64,000 nt of DNA, taken from positions 48,716 through 112,715 of the forward strand of contig JALDNG010000898.1 of NCBI GenBank assembly GCA_024349245.1, given 5' to 3'. The stretch is from Neodontobutis hainanensis. Its lineage: Eukaryota; Chordata; Actinopteri; Gobiiformes; Odontobutidae. Below the pieces are notes generated by a model, which ran no database searches, had not been told where the DNA came from, and saw only the letters and a program-made list of their open reading frames with translations. Made by a program: the position numbers and the translations under genes. Of this stretch, positions 31,703 to 44,037 are shown piece by piece; position 1 is the stretch's first letter, and each line of letters starts with the position of its first letter.

Positions 31703-33190
31703 TCTTCTCTGGTCTCTCTGTGGCCTCTGCCTCCTCTGGTCTCTTTGTGGCCTCTGCCTTCTCTGGTCTCTCTGCCTCCTCTGGTCTCTCTGTGGCCGCT
31801 GCCTCCTCTGGTCTCTCTCTGGCATCCGCCTTTTCTGGTCTTTCTGCCTCCTCTGCATCCTCTCATCTCTCTGCCTCCTCTGGTCTCTCTGTCTTTCTGT
31901 CTCTTCTGATCTCTCGGTGGCCTCTGCCTCCTCTGGTCTCTCTGCCCCGTTGCCTCCTCTGGTCTCTCCGTGGCCTATGCCTCCTCTGGTCTCTCTGCAG
32001 CCTATGCCTCCTCTGGTCTCTCTGTGAACTCTGCCTCCTCTGGTCTCTCTGTGAACTCTGCCTCCTCTGGTCTCTCTGTGGCCTCTGCCTCCTCTGGTCT
32101 CTCTGTCTCCCCTGCCTCCATTGGTCTCTCTGCCTTCTCTGCCTCCTCTACTCTCTCTAACTCCACTGGTCTCTCTGTGGACTATGCCTCCTCTGGATTC
32201 TCTATGGCCTCTGCCTCCTCTGGTCTCTCTGTCTCCTCTGCATCCTCTGGTCTCTCTGCCTCCTCTGGTCTCTCTGTCTTTATGCCTCCTCTGAACTCTC
32301 AGTGGCCTCTGCCCCCTCTTGTCTCACTGTGGCCTCTGCCTTCTCTGGTCTCTCTGCCTCTTCTGGTCTCTCTGTGGCCGCTGCCTCCTCGTGTCTCTCT
32401 GTGGAATCTGCCTTTTCTGGTCTCTCTGCCTCCTCTGCCTCCTCTGATCTTTCTGTGGCCTCTGCCTCCTCTGGTCTCTCTGCCTCCTATGCTTTCTCTC
32501 ATCTCTCTGTGGCCTCTGCCTCCCTGGTCACTCTGTGTCCTCTGCCTCCTCTGGTCTCTCTGCCTCCTCTGCCTCCTCTGGTCTCTCTGTGGCCACTGCC
32601 TCCTCTGGTCTCTCTGTGTCCTCTGCCTCCTCTGGTTTCTCTGTCTCCTTTGCCTCCACTGGTCTCTCTGTGGCATCTGCCTCCACTGGTCTCTCTGTGG
32701 CCTCTGCCTCCTCTAGTCTCTCTGCCTTCTCTGCCTCCTCTGGTCTCTCTGTGGCCTCTGCCTCCACTGGTCTCTCTGTGGCCTCTGCCTCCACTGGTCT
32801 CTCTGTGATCTATGCCTCCACTGGTCTCTCTCTGGCCTCTGCCTCCTCTGGTCTCTCTGTCTCCTTTGCCTCCTCTGGTCTCTCTGTGGCATCTGCCTTT
32901 TCTGGCTCTCTGCCTCATCTGCCTCCTCTGGTTTCTCTGTGGCCTCCACCTCCTCTGGACTCTCTGCCTCCTCTGGTCTCTCTGTGGCCTATGCCTCCTC
33001 TGGTCTCTCTGCGGCCTCTGCCTCCTCTGGTCTCTCTGTGAACTCTGCCTCCTCTGGTCTCTGTGTGGCCTCTGCCTCCTCTGGTCTCTCTGTCTCCCTT
33101 GCCACCTCTGGTCTCTCTGTGAACTCTGCCTTCTCTGGTCTCTCTGTCTCTCTGCCTCCTATGGTCTTACTGTGGCCTCTGCCTCCTCTG
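31703..33190 (+). repeat. Satellite B array, CT-rich strand, copy B
   Basis: 27-bp monomers as in 8983-10496, lacking one GCTGCC-type monomer present there near 10165. Long frames on both strands are produced by the stop-free nine-codon unit. It ends with CTCCTCTG (33183-33190), the hAT target-site duplication. Confidence 0.95.
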
Positions 33191-33312
33191 CAGTGTTGGG
33201 AAAGTTCACTTTCTACAAGAACTAGTTCAAAGTTCAGTTCTTACATTTAAAAATGGACTAGTTCAGTTCATAGTTCAAACTTTCAAACAACAGAGAACAT
33301 GGATGCATCAAG

Positions 33313-34518
33313 CAACATTATATATAATGGTCACTCACTATTTCTTACTGCAACAACTGAAAAGAAATTATAGAAATTGTTAACAAATGTAAAAGTAAAA
33401 GATCTACTGACTGGAATGACCTTGACATGAGTATAATTAAAAGTAATAAGGAATATAGCCAATCCTTTAACTCACATATGTAATCAATCTCTCAGCACAG
33501 GTAAATTTCCTAAATTAATGAAGATTGCCAAGGTCGCTCCAATCTATAAAAATATGATAGTCATCAGTTTACAAATTACAGACCAATTTCTATACTCCAC
33601 AGCTATCAAAAATCTTAGAAAAGATTTTTGTTGCCCGTTAAATGGTTTTATAGATAAGCATAACCTACTTAGCGATAGTCAATATGGCTTTAGAAATAAC
33701 AGATCATTTTCACTTGCATTAATTGACCTCATGGAGGAAATAACTGATAAAATAGACAACAAGATGCATTCCATAGGCATTTTCATAGATCTCCAGAAAG
33801 CCTTTGATACAATAGATCACAAAATACTTCTAAAAAAATTATACAAATATGTGAGGGGATTGCACATGATTGGGTGGAATCTTACTTGTATAACAGACAA
33901 CAATATGTGCAGATGGGTGAATATAGGTCAGAATGGAGGAGTATAGTATGTGAAGTACCTCAAGGATCAGTCTTAGGACCAAAAATGTTTCTATTATATA
34001 TAAATGACATTTGTAATGTATCCACAAAATTAAAATTTATATTATTCGCTGATGAAACTACAATCTTAGGTTCTGGCAAAGATCAACAGCTTCTTGTGAC
34101 AGAAATCACAACAGAATTATCTAAAGTTAAAGATTGGTTCCATAGGAACAAACTATCATTAAATGTATTGAAAACAAAAATTATGCTATTTGGGAAATGT
34201 AGAAGGTAGGAGCAAATCCAAATCTTTCTTAATAATGTGAATATTGAATGTATAAAACAGTATAATTTTTTGGGTGTGATTCTGAGTCACAATGTTAGCT
34301 AGAGACCACAAATTACCAATATTTGTTCAAAAATAGCAAAAAATATAGCATTAATGAGGATGTGTAAACAATTGTTAGATCACAAAGGTCTTTTTATCCT
34401 GTATTGCTCCCTTATCCTGCCATATATCACTTACTGTGCTGAGATCTGGGGGAATACCTATGATAGTCATTTACTACCTTTATATAGATTGCAAAAAAAA
34501 GCCATCAGAATTGTACAT
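33313..34518 (+). pseudogene. Jockey-group LINE reverse transcriptase, upstream part, copy B
   Basis: Motifs QYGFRNNRS, FIDLQKAFDTIDHK, VPQGSVLGPK and FADETTIL (Glu for the second Asp). It shares with 10620-11826 the single-base losses that scramble the NYRPIS region, so those lesions predate the large duplication or reflect the same read error. One A fewer near 33834 adds a further shift. It ends at the Rex3-like target-site duplication. Confidence 0.82.
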
Positions 34519-37489
34519 CTCCCGTGGGCCCACCACCTGCAGGAGGAACCGTAAGGGGTCGGTGCAATGTGGATTGGGTGGCAGTCGAAGGCGGGAGCCT
34601 CGACAACCCAATCCCCGGACACAGAATCTGGCTCTAGGGACATGGAATGTCACCTCGCTGGCGGGTAAGGAGCCTGAGCTTGTGTGGGAGGTTGAGAGAT
34701 ACCGACTAGAGATAGTCGGCTCACCTCTACGCACAGCTTGGGCTCTGGAACCCAAATCCTCGAGAGAGGCTGGACTCTCCACTACTCTTGAGTTGCCTGC
34801 GGTGAGAGATGGCGGGCCGGTGTGGGTTTGCTCATTGCCCCCCGGCTCAGCCGCCATGTGTTGGAGTTCACCCGGTGATCGAGAGGGTCGCTTCCCTGCG
34901 CCCGGGTCGGGGATAGGTCTCTCACTGTTGTTTGTGCTTACGGGCCAAATGGCAGTGCAGAGTACCCGGCCTTCTTGGAGTCTCTGGGAGGGTGCTGGAA
35001 TGTGCTCCAACCGGGGACTCCATCGTTCTACTGTGGGACTTCAACGCTCACGTGGGCAGCGACAGAGACACCTGGAGGGGCGTGATTGGGAGGAAGCGGC
35101 CCCCTGATCTGAACCGAGTGGTGTTCTGTTATTGGACTTCTGTGCTAGCAACAGTTTGTCCATAACGAACACCATGTTCAAGCATAAGGGTGTCCATCAG
35201 TCCATGTGGCACCAGGACACCCTAGGCGGAAGTCGATGATCGACTTTGTAGTTGTTTCATCTGACCTCCGACCGCATGTCTTGGACACTCGGGTGAAGAG
35301 AGGCGGAGCTGTCAACTGATCACCACCTGGTGGTGAGTTGGATCCGATGGCGGGGAGAAGGCGGGACAGACTTGACTGACCCAAAGCGTACTGTGAGGGT
35401 CTGTTGGGAAGCGTTGGCGAATCCTGTCAGAGAGATCTTCAACTCCCACCTCCGACAGAGCTTCAACCAGATTCCGAGGAGACTGGAGACATTGAGTCTG
35501 AGTGGGCGATGTTCTCCACCTCCATTGTCGAGCCACTCGAAGCTGTCGCGCAAAGTCTCTGGTGCCTGTCGTGGCGGCAATCCTGAACCCGGTGGTGGAC
35601 ACCGGAAGTAAGGAGGCCGTCAAGCTGAAGAAGGACCTATCGAGCCTGGTTGGCTTGTGGGACTCCTGAGGCAGCTGATAGGTACCGGCAGGCCAAGCGG
35701 GCTGCAGCACGGGTGGTTGTGGAGGCAAAAACTCGGGTCTGGGAGGAGTTCGGTGAGGCCATGGAAAAGACTATCGGTCGGCCTTGAAGAAATTCTGGCA
35801 AACCGTCCAAAGCCTCAGGAGGGGAAGCAGTGCCCTGCCAACACTGTTTACAGTGGAGGTGGGAACCTGCTGACCTCAACTGAGGATATTGTTGGACGGT
35901 GGAAGGAATACTTCGAGGATCTCCACAACCCCACCGTCACGTCTTCCACAGAGGAAGCAGAGGCTGAGTGCTCAGAGGTGGACTCGTCCATTACTCGGGC
36001 TGAAGTCACTGAGGTAGTTGGGAAGCTCCTCGGTGGCAAGGCACCGGGGGTTGATGAGTTACGCCCTGAGTACCGCAAGTCTCTGGATGTTGAGGGCTGT
36101 CTTGGCTGACACGCCTCTGCAACATCGCCTGGTGTTTGGGGACAGTACCTCTGGACTGGCAGACCAGGGTGGTGGTCCCTCTTTTTAAGAAGGGGACCGG
36201 AGGGTGTGTTCCAACTACAGAGGATCACACTCCTCAGCCTCCCGGGAAAGTCTATGCGGCCGATAGTCGAACCTCAGATCCAGGAGGAACAATGCGGTTT
36301 CGTCCCAGTCGTGGAACACTGGACCAGCTCTATACCCTCTCCAGGGTGCTTGAGGATTTATGGGAGTTTGCCCAACCATTCCACATGTGCTTTGTGGATC
36401 TGGAGAAGGCATTCGACTGTGTCCTCGTGGTGCCCTGTGGGGTGCTCTGGGTGTATGGGGTCTGGGGCCCTTTGCTAGGCTATCCGGTCCCTATGCGACG
36501 GAGCAGGAGCTTGGTTCGCATTGCCGGCAGTAAGTCAGACCTGTTCCCGGTGAATGTTGGACTCCGGCAGGGCTGCCCTTTGTCACCGGTCCTGTTCATT
36601 ATCTTTATGAACAGGATTTCTAGCGCAGCCAGGAGCCGGAGGAGTCTGGTTTGGGGACCACAGGATTTCATCTCTGCTTTTGCAGATGATGTTGTCCTGT
36701 TGGCTCCATCAAGCCAGGACCTTCAATGTTTACTGTGGCGGTTTGCAGCCAAGTGTGAAGCGGCTAGCATGAGGATCAGCACCTCCAAGTCTGAGACCAT
36801 GGTTCTCAGTCGAAAAAGGGTGGTTTGCCCCATCCAGGTTGATGGAGAGCTCCTTCCTCAATTGGAGGAGATTAAGTATCTCGGGGTCTTGTTCACGAGT
36901 GAGGAGCGAAGGAGCGTGAGATCGACAGGCGGATCGGTGCAGCTTCTGCAGTAATACGGTCGATGTACCGATCTGTCGTGGTGAAGAAGGAGCTGAGCTG
37001 TAAGGCAAAGCTCTCGATTTACCAGTCGAACTACGTTCCTACTCTCACCTATGGGCATGAGCTTTGGGTCATGACCAAAAGAACAAGATCCCGGGTACAG
37101 GCGGCGAAATGAGCTTTCTCCGCAGAGTGGCGGGCGCTCCCTTAGAGATAGGGTGAGGAGCTCGGTCACTCGGGAGGAGCTCAAAGTAGAGCCGCTGCTC
37201 CTTCACATCGAGAGGAGCCAGCTGAGGTGGCTCGGGCATCTGTTTGGATGCCTCCCAGACGCCTCCATAGGGAGGTGTTCTGGGCATGTCCCACCGGGAG
37301 GAGACCTCGGAGAAGACCTAGGACACGCTGGAGGGACTATGTCTCTCGGCTGGCCTGGGAACGCCTCGGTATCCCCCCGGAAGAGCTGGAGGAAGTGTCT
37401 GGGGAGAGGGAAGTCTGGGCTTCTCTACTTAGACTGCTGCCCCCGCGACCCGGGCCCGGATAAGCAGTAGAAGATGGATGGATGGATGG
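34519..37489 (+). mobile_element. Rex3-like (RTE clade) LINE, copy B, uninterrupted
   Basis: 2971 bp with perfect 12-bp duplications AGAATTGTACAT (34507-34518, 37490-37501) and a GATG-repeat 3' tail (~37473-37489). It shows the pre-insertion state of the copy A element, retaining GCTAGCAACAGTTTGTCC at ~35145, where copy A has the 1.74-kb insert. Confidence 0.88.
34577..37463 (+). pseudogene. Rex3-like LINE endonuclease-reverse transcriptase frame, copy B
   Basis: Endonuclease motifs GTWNVTSLAGKE (~34637), DFNAHVGSDRDTW (~35040) and FVVVSSDLRPHV (~35245) are followed by linker LLGGKAPGVDELRPEY. The RT boxes are FRPSRGTLDQLYTLSR, FVDLEKAFD, RQGCPLSPVLF and SAFADDVVLLA (~36678). Both catalytic Asp residues are present, and RT motifs read through one 272-codon frame (36136-36954). 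C-terminal motifs are RSQLRWLGHLF and RPRTRWRDYVSRLAWERLG. Many 1-2-base shifts occur elsewhere (for example ~35410, ~36095, ~36200 and ~36900). RTE elements encode a single nuclease-RT protein; the remnant spans nearly its full length. Confidence 0.87.
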
Positions 37490-37501
37490 AGAATTGTACA
37501 T

Positions 37502-37856
37502 AATGTTGGTTATGGGGACCATACCAACACACTGTTCCTAAAATCACAAACTCTTAAACTTGAAGAAATAGTAAAATTAAAATCTATTATAATGATATAT
37601 AAGGCCAGGAATAATAAATTATCTAATAACATTCAAAAAATGTTTTCTACGAGGAGAGGCGATATAACCTACGGGGAGAATTAATTTTGTGAATTAAACA
37701 GTGAGTTCTTACCACCTAAAGAGCCAGTTTATCATGCGAAGGGGTGTGAAATTATGGAATGAACTGGGCGACAATTTGAAAAGTGCAGCAAGCCAAATAC
37801 AATTTAAAAAACAGTATAAAATGAACATCTTTAAGAGATATGCTTTAGAAAATTGA
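37502..37856 (+). pseudogene. Jockey-group LINE, C-terminal coding end, copy B
   Basis: The continuation of the interrupted frame (TLFLKSQTLKLEEIVKLKSI to KRYALEN), with TGA at 37854-37856. One base fewer near 37715 (ACCACC) shifts the middle relative to copy A. A 3' untranslated stretch and poly-A lead to 38180. Confidence 0.75.
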
Positions 37857-39416
37857 CTTTGGGCACTTTTCAGGACCGATCCAAAATAGTTGAACGATGA
37901 TGGTTGGTTGATTAACTAACTAGCAAACCATTAATTGAATATATGTTGACTGATTGTATATGAACTATACCAAAAGAAAGATTAGTTCTGTGTGTACACT
38001 TAATAATTTGACAGCTGTAAAAAATAAAATGAGATGGGAAGGCACACATAAGCACACAGCTTCAGCCTACTCCCTTTGGGCTCTGTACAACAATATAGTA
38101 TGTATGTATGTAATGAAAATGTATAAAAAATGTATTGAGGAAAAAAAGAAAGCCTAAATAAATAAACTAAAAAAAAAAAAAACTTCAAAATTTTGAACTA
38201 AGTTCACAGTTCCAAAAATGAACTATTTCTTAGTTCTTTTTTCCATGTTGCTGCGAGCTATTATTTTTCAAAAATATTGCCAGAGCCCATATACAGTAGA
38301 ATCACAGACAGCAATTATTTTATCAGTTTTAACAATGAAGCTATGTGTCAGATTTCATCTTCATATCCAATATTGAATCCTTATCAAACCAGGGTTTACA
38401 TTAGCATTGAGGAGAGCATTTCCCCATTGTTTTAATGCTTTAATGCTTTGTTGCTGCCCATTCACTCCACACTAGTAGCAGCTGCTGGTTTCAACCCTAC
38501 AGTACATTCTCAAAAACAAGAGGAAAACGTTGTTAGGATTTTGAAATAAGAAACACTTTTATAACTGTTTTGTAGGTTATTTGCACTCTCTGCATGATAC
38601 ACTGCACCTAGATTAGGACACTACATACCTCGTCTGTTTAAACCAGTTAGAACCAGTTGGTTACCCCTGGCTGGAACACATAGTGGAAAACTACTGATTC
38701 AAAGCAGGAAGTGTCCCCTCATGTGAGAGGTGTGGCCAAAGCTTAGGACCTTTTGAGCATTGTGTTGACCAGCAGCACAACACGTGGGCTGACCTCATGT
38801 TAACTACGTGTTGTGACCCAGCGCTGGCTTGTACCTTTTCTGAATGGAATTAAATGGACAAACTTTACATTGGTTTTATAGTTTTATTGAGATAATATTA
38901 GTTCCAACACTCGTAACAAAGAGCCGGGAGAAACTGGTTCTAGGAGTAACAACGTGCTGCTTGAATGGTCTTTTAAATGAGGAATTATTAAAAGAAAAAC
39001 AGGACAGTAATCATTAAGATTCAATCATACAATTCTTTTAAATAATCATACGCCTTGTTACGTGCTGCTGCCGCCTCCATGCTTTCTTTTTTTTTTTTTT
39101 TGATGACGCTTCACGCATGCGAGGATGGCGGGCGACACTTGTGGCTGGTGTTGCCAGATTTGGTGTTTTTCCACTACATATTGAGACCCGTTTGTGGTGT
39201 GTTTTAGCCGGGTTTTCACCTAGAAGGCTCTATAGAAATCAGGCACCATATTTGCGAAGAGCATGCCATTCACAGACAAAAGATTGAAGCGAGTTCACAG
39301 TTACGTTCATTAGGCAGTAATACAGCGCGTTCAGTTCATGTTTGCCCAAAATAGTGTTGTGCCTGAAGCAGCGTTCATTGAGCGATAGTTCATGAACACG
39401 TTCAGGCACAACACTG

Positions 39417-39585
39417 CTCCTCTGATCTCTTTCTGACCTCTGACTCCTCTCGTCTCTCTGTCTCCTCTGGTCTTTCTGTGGCCTCTGCCTCCTCTGGTCT
39501 CTCTGTGTCCTCTGCCTCCTGTGGTCTCTCTGTGGCCTCTGCCTCCTCTAATCTCTCTGTGGACTCTGCATCCCCTGGTCTCTCT
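39417..39585 (+). repeat. Satellite B remnant, right of the hAT, copy B
   Basis: The counterpart of 18452-18620: it starts with CTCCTCTG and passes abruptly into satellite A (AGTGTTTTCTAATACTC at 39586). Confidence 0.9.
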
Positions 39586-40217
39586 AGTGTTTTCTAATAC
39601 TCATATACAGTCTGTTCTAATGCTCGTCTACAGTCTGTACTACTGCATCTCTACAGTCTATTCTTCTGCACATTGTCAGTCTGTTCTACTGGACATTTAC
39701 AGTCTGTTCTAATACTCGTCTACAGTCAGTTCTAAAGCCAATCTAGAGTCTGTACTACTGCTGCTTTGAAGTCTGTTCAACTGCACGTCTACAGTCTGTT
39801 CAACTGCACCTCTACAGTCTGTTCTAATGCCAGTTTATCGTCTGGACTACTGCTCTACTAATATCTCTTCCACTGCATGTCTACAGTCTGTTTTACTGCA
39901 CATCTACAGTCTGTTCTAATGCAAGTCTACAGTCTGTACTACTGCTCATCTACAGTCTCTTCTACTGCACGTCTACAGTCTGTTCTAATGCAGATCTACA
40001 GTCTGTTCTAATGCAAGTCTACAGTCTGTACTACTGCTTATCTACAGTCTGTTCTACTGCAAGTCTACTGTCTGTTCTGATAAACGTCTACAGTCTGTTC
40101 TACTACACATCTACAGTCTCTACTACTGCACTTCTACAGTCTGTTCTAATGCACATCTACAGTCTGTTCTAATGCAAGTCTAGAGTCTGTACTACTGCTC
40201 ATCTATAGTCTGTTCTA
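39586..40217 (+). repeat. Satellite A array, plus orientation, copy B
   Basis: 23-bp monomers reading CTACAGTCTGTTCTA. It is four monomers longer than 18621-19158, with the extra sequence around 39830-39920. It ends with TGTTCTA (40211-40217), the L2 target-site duplication. Confidence 0.93.
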
Positions 40218-40715
40218 CAGCAGCGCTCTGCTATTTAATCCGTGGTTTAGTCGAAGTCAGTAGGAGAAGCAACTTAGCAGCAGAAGCCTACAGAACCGTG
40301 TAAGTGTATTTGATTCTTGTCATTTTGAGCTTAGTGCCGTGTTATTGCTGAGAAAACCGCTCTGTGCATTACTACGACTTTGTCACGTGGTGCACGGCGT
40401 TCACTCTCACCTGCTCGCCGCCTGGTTTCGTTTGAGTTGTTTACGGCCTTTTGGAGGCGTGATCAAGCGCCAGCAGCGCTCTGCTATTTAATCCGTGGTT
40501 TAGTCGAAGTCAGTAGGAGAAGCAACTTAGCAGCAGAAGCCTACAGAACCGTGTAAGTGTATTTGATTCTTGTCATTTTTGAGCTTAGTGCCGTGTTATT
40601 GCTGAGAAAACCGCTCTGTGCATTACTACGACTTTGTCACGTGGTGCACGGCGTTCACTCTCACCTGCTCGCCGCCTGGTTTCGTTTGAGTTGTTTATGG
40701 CCTTTTGAGGCGTGA
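40218..40715 (+). promoter_or_regulatory. Tandem 5' monomers of the L2 LINE (candidate promoter), copy B
   Basis: Monomers begin CAGCAGCGCTCTGC at 40218 and 40471 (offset 253). They share GTCACGTGGTGCACGG and CGCCTGGTTTCG. The second passes into the unique 5' region at GACCTGCTGAATTC. A promoter role is inferred from position and tandem structure only. Confidence 0.6.
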
Positions 40716-40950
40716 CCTGCTGAATTCAATTCTTGAATCAGACGGGTATACAAGTGTGAACCACCGCGCAGCGGTCGCGCAGCCCTAATCGCGTGAAGAC
40801 CTAAGAGAGTAAAGACCATCGACTCTACCTGCACTCGACTCCACCGAGCAGGGCACTTGAGTATTGCACTTTTTGTACCAATTGTTTGCACTTAAAACTT
40901 ACTATTTATACTTTACTCTCTACTGTCTATTGTTTTTCTGCTCCTCTTCA

Positions 40951-43846
40951 ATGTGTTTTCAAATTCCTACTGTCATTTCTACACGGACATTTTCATCTGT
41001 TTTACGTAAAGGAGATGCAACCATAACAATCTGCATGTTATATCACCGTCCATAACTGCCTCTTCTACTTTCTCAATAGGCTTGTGGAACTGCCAGTCTG
41101 CTGTGAACAAAGCTGATTTCATTACCGCTTTTGTTCAACATTCTGGTCTTTCAGTTGTAGCACTTACAGAAACATGGATCAAACCAGAGGACTCTGCCAC
41201 TCTCGCTGCCCTCTCCCATAATCACACTTTCTCCCACAGTCCTCGCCTCACAGGAAGGGGTGGATGGACCGGATTACTTATCCCTACTGACTGGAAGTTC
41301 AAACAGCTAGCACCCTTGTGTGACAACAGCTCCTTCGAGTTCCATGCTGTTACCATCACCTACCCTGTTAAAAGTCACTTTGTAGTTATCTATCGACCCC
41401 AGGTCAGCTTGGACATTTCTTGGAGGAGTTGGATGTGCTTCTTTCATCCTTCCCTGAGGATGGTACTCCTCTGGTGGTATTAGGAGACTTCAACATCCAC
41501 CTTGAAAAGCCACAGGCTGCTAACTTCAATAACCTGACTGCATCATTTGACCTCAAGCAGGTCTCCACATCAGCAACTCACAAGTCTGGTAACCAACTAG
41601 ATCTCATCTACATAAGACACTGCTCCGCTCGGCATACTCAGGTCACGCCTCTGCACACTTCGGATCATTTCTTCATAACTCTTGACCTCGATCTAACTTC
41701 TCCAGACACTGCAACAGTTTTACCGCTGGTCACTTTCCGACGTAACCTGCGTTCACTCAGTCCCTCCGCTTTTCCTCTGCCGTCTCTTCTGCGCTTCCCC
41801 CTCTTGAGGAGCTCTCGCTTTTAAACACCAACACTGCCACTGACACTCTGTGCTCCACTCTTACATCCTGCCTGTACAACTTATGCCCTCTTATATCCAG
41901 ACCAGCTCGTACATCCTCGTCTGCCCCCTGGTTATCCGATGTTCTCGTGAGCATCGCACCAGCCTCCGGTCAGCTGAGAGAAAATGGCGCAAGTCAAAAG
42001 ATCTCACTGACCTCTCTATCTACCAGTCTCTCCTCTCTAATTTCTCTGCTGATGTCACTTCTGCAAAAACTGACTACTACCATTCTAAGTTAAGCAACTC
42101 ACCTGACTCACGCACTCTCTTTAAAACCTTCTCTGCCCTCCTTTGTCCGCCTGCTCCCCTCCTTCATCAGAGTTAACAGCTGATGATTTTGCGTCTTTCT
42201 TTGTAAAGAAAACAACTGCCATCAGCAGTCAGTTTTCTGCGCCAGCACCTGTTGAACTCTTTCACACCTCTGATACGTGTTTGCTCCCTCTTTTTCTCCT
42301 CTAACTGAAGCGGACGTTTCCAAGGTCATTAGTTCTAACCACCCTACCACCTGCCCGCTGGATCCCATCCCCACACATCTCCTTCAGGCCATCTCTCCAT
42401 CTGTCGTGCCTGCTCTCACCCACATCATCAACTCATCTCTCTCCACTGGTTCATTCCCCACAGCTTTCAAAGAGGCCCGCAACACACCACTACTTAAGAA
42501 ACCCACTCTCAACCCTTCACTATTAGAAAACTACAGACCGGTTTCCCTCCTTCCCTTTACTGCCAAAGCTCTGGAGCGAGTTGTGTTTAACCAGCTCTCC
42601 TCCTTTCTCACACGGAACAACCTCCTGGACCAGAACCAGTCTGGGTTCAAGAGCGGACATTCCACTGAAACTGCACTGCTCTCAGTCATCGAAGCCCTGA
42701 GACTGGCAAAGGCAACATCCAAGTCATCTGTCCTCATCTTACTGGATCTGTCTGCTGCCTTTGACACCGTTAACCACCACATCCTCTTGTCTTCTCTCAG
42801 TGCGATGGGTGTCTCTGGAATGGCGTTGCAATGGTTCAAGTCTTACCTCTCAGGTAGGTCATTCAGAATATCCTGGAGAGATGAGGTCTCTGAGCCCCAA
42901 CATCTTAATACAGGGGTGCCACAGGGCTCAGTGCTTGGACCACTACTCTTTTCCATATACATGACATCTCTTGGCTCTATCATTCAGAAGCATGGCTTTT
43001 CCTATCACTGCTATGCGGATGACACTCAACTCCACTTGTCATTTCAACCTGGCGATCCGACGGTCTCTGCTCGTGTCTCAGCGTGCCTGAGTGACATCTC
43101 ACTTTGGATGCAGGACCATCACCTGCAGCTGAACCTTGGAAAAACAGAACTGCTAGTGATTCCTGCCAACCCAAAGACCCACCACAACCTCGCCATTCAA
43201 CTAGGCTCATCAACCATTACACCGTCCAGCACTGCCAGAAATCTGGGAGTGGTAATTGATGATCAACTAAACTTCACAAGTCATGTTGCCAGCATCACCA
43301 GGTCCTGTAGATTCATCCTCTACAACATTAGGAAAATTAGACCTTTCCTATCGAAGCACTCGACGCAAATCCTAGTTCAGGCTCTTGTCTTGTCCAAACT
43401 GGATTATTGCAATGCTCTTCTGGCTGGACTCCTGCCTGCACAACCAAACCTCTGCAGCTCATCCAGCAGCAAGAGTGGTCTTTAAAGAACCGAAGAGAGC
43501 GCACGTAACTCCTCTCCTCATTAGGTTACATTGGCTCCCGATTGAGGCACGTATTAAGTTCAAAGCTATGCTCTTGGCCTACAAGACCACCACTGGCTCC
43601 GCCCCTTCATACCTTCACTCACTGATACAGACCTATGTTCCTACCAGATCCCTGCGATCTGCTAATGAACAACGTCTGGTTGTACCATCCCAAAAGGAAA
43701 AAATCCCTCTCACGTACTTTCTCTGGATCTGTTCCACATTGGTAGAATAATCTACCTGCTGCTACAAGATCAGCAGATTCTGTAGACATCTTTAAAAACG
43801 CTTGAAAACATATCTCTTTTGTCAACACCTGACTGACAAACACTAA
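40951..43846 (+). pseudogene. L2 LINE endonuclease-reverse transcriptase, nearly complete but frameshifted
   Basis: ATG 40951 (MCFQIPTVIS) to TAA 43844-43846 (FCQHLTDKH). Endonuclease: LTETWIKPED, LVVLGDFNIHLEK, NQLDLIYIR, TSDHFFI. RT, readable in one 402-codon frame (42277-43485): NYRPVSLLPFT, NQSGFKSGHSTE, LLDLSAAFDTVNHH, GVPQGSVLGPLLF and CYADDTQLHL with both catalytic Asp, then LNLGKTELLVIP and ARNLGVVIDDQL. The C-terminal part (HVTPLLIRLHWLPIEARIKFK) lies in the next frame from ~43460. Shifts occur at ~41010, the C-run at ~41398, ~41800, ~41945 and ~42287. Motifs fit the L2 clade (AFDTVNH, YADDTQL). It is an inactive remnant unless the indels are read errors. Confidence 0.9.
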
Positions 43847-44037
43847 ATTCTTAACTTCCTTCTATCAATTCCTTCATAAAAAAAAAATGCTGTGCTAGGT
43901 TTTAACTGACTAGTTTTGGTGCACTTATGCTTTTTGTTACCTTGTGTTGTTGAAATTGCTTCCATTGTTTTCCTCACTTGTAAGTCGCTTTGGATAAAAG
44001 CGTCTGCTAAATGACTAAATGTAAATGTAAATGTAAA

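Larger units (their letters stand above)
33288..38180 (+). mobile_element. 5'-truncated jockey-group LINE, copy B
   Basis: Flanked by AACTTTCAAA (33278-33287) and AACTTCAAAA (38181-38190), with a poly-A 3' end. It is split by the Rex3-like element at 34519-37489. It shares the same 5' truncation point as copy A, since both derive from one insertion. Confidence 0.8.
33191..39416 (+). mobile_element. Non-autonomous hAT element, copy B
   Basis: Termini CAGTGTTGGGAAAG and ...GGCACAACACTG, with 8-bp duplications CTCCTCTG at 33183-33190 and 39417-39424. The hAT proper is 33191-33287 plus 38181-39416. The rest is the nested jockey-group LINE. At 6.2 kb it is shorter than copy A because it lacks the templated insertion. 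Confidence 0.88.
23882..42413 (+). repeat. Large tandem segmental duplication, copy B (18.5 kb)
   Basis: This is the second copy. The sequence switches in mid-L2 (ending GTCGTGCCTGC) to the segment that starts copy A (CCATGGGCC), with CTGC shared at the join (23879-23882). Homology continues to 42413, where the uninterrupted L2 carries on past the point at which copy A's L2 is cut. Copies differ mostly by short indels, often in homopolymers, and by whole satellite monomers. The copy could be a real tandem duplication or two haplotypes joined by the assembler; the sequence alone does not decide. Confidence 0.9.
40218..44037 (+). mobile_element. Near full-length L2-clade LINE inside satellite A
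   Basis: A 3820-bp element between TGTTCTA duplications (40211-40217 and 44038-44044; the right one overlaps the repetitive tail, so its length is uncertain). Structure: two tandem 5' monomers, one endonuclease-RT frame (40951-43846), then a 3' end reading AAGTCGCTTTGGATAAAAG and tandem TAAATG-type repeats, the tail typical of teleost L2 elements and their SINE partners. Satellite phase continues across the insertion. It is the only L2 in the window with its 3' end. Confidence 0.92.
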
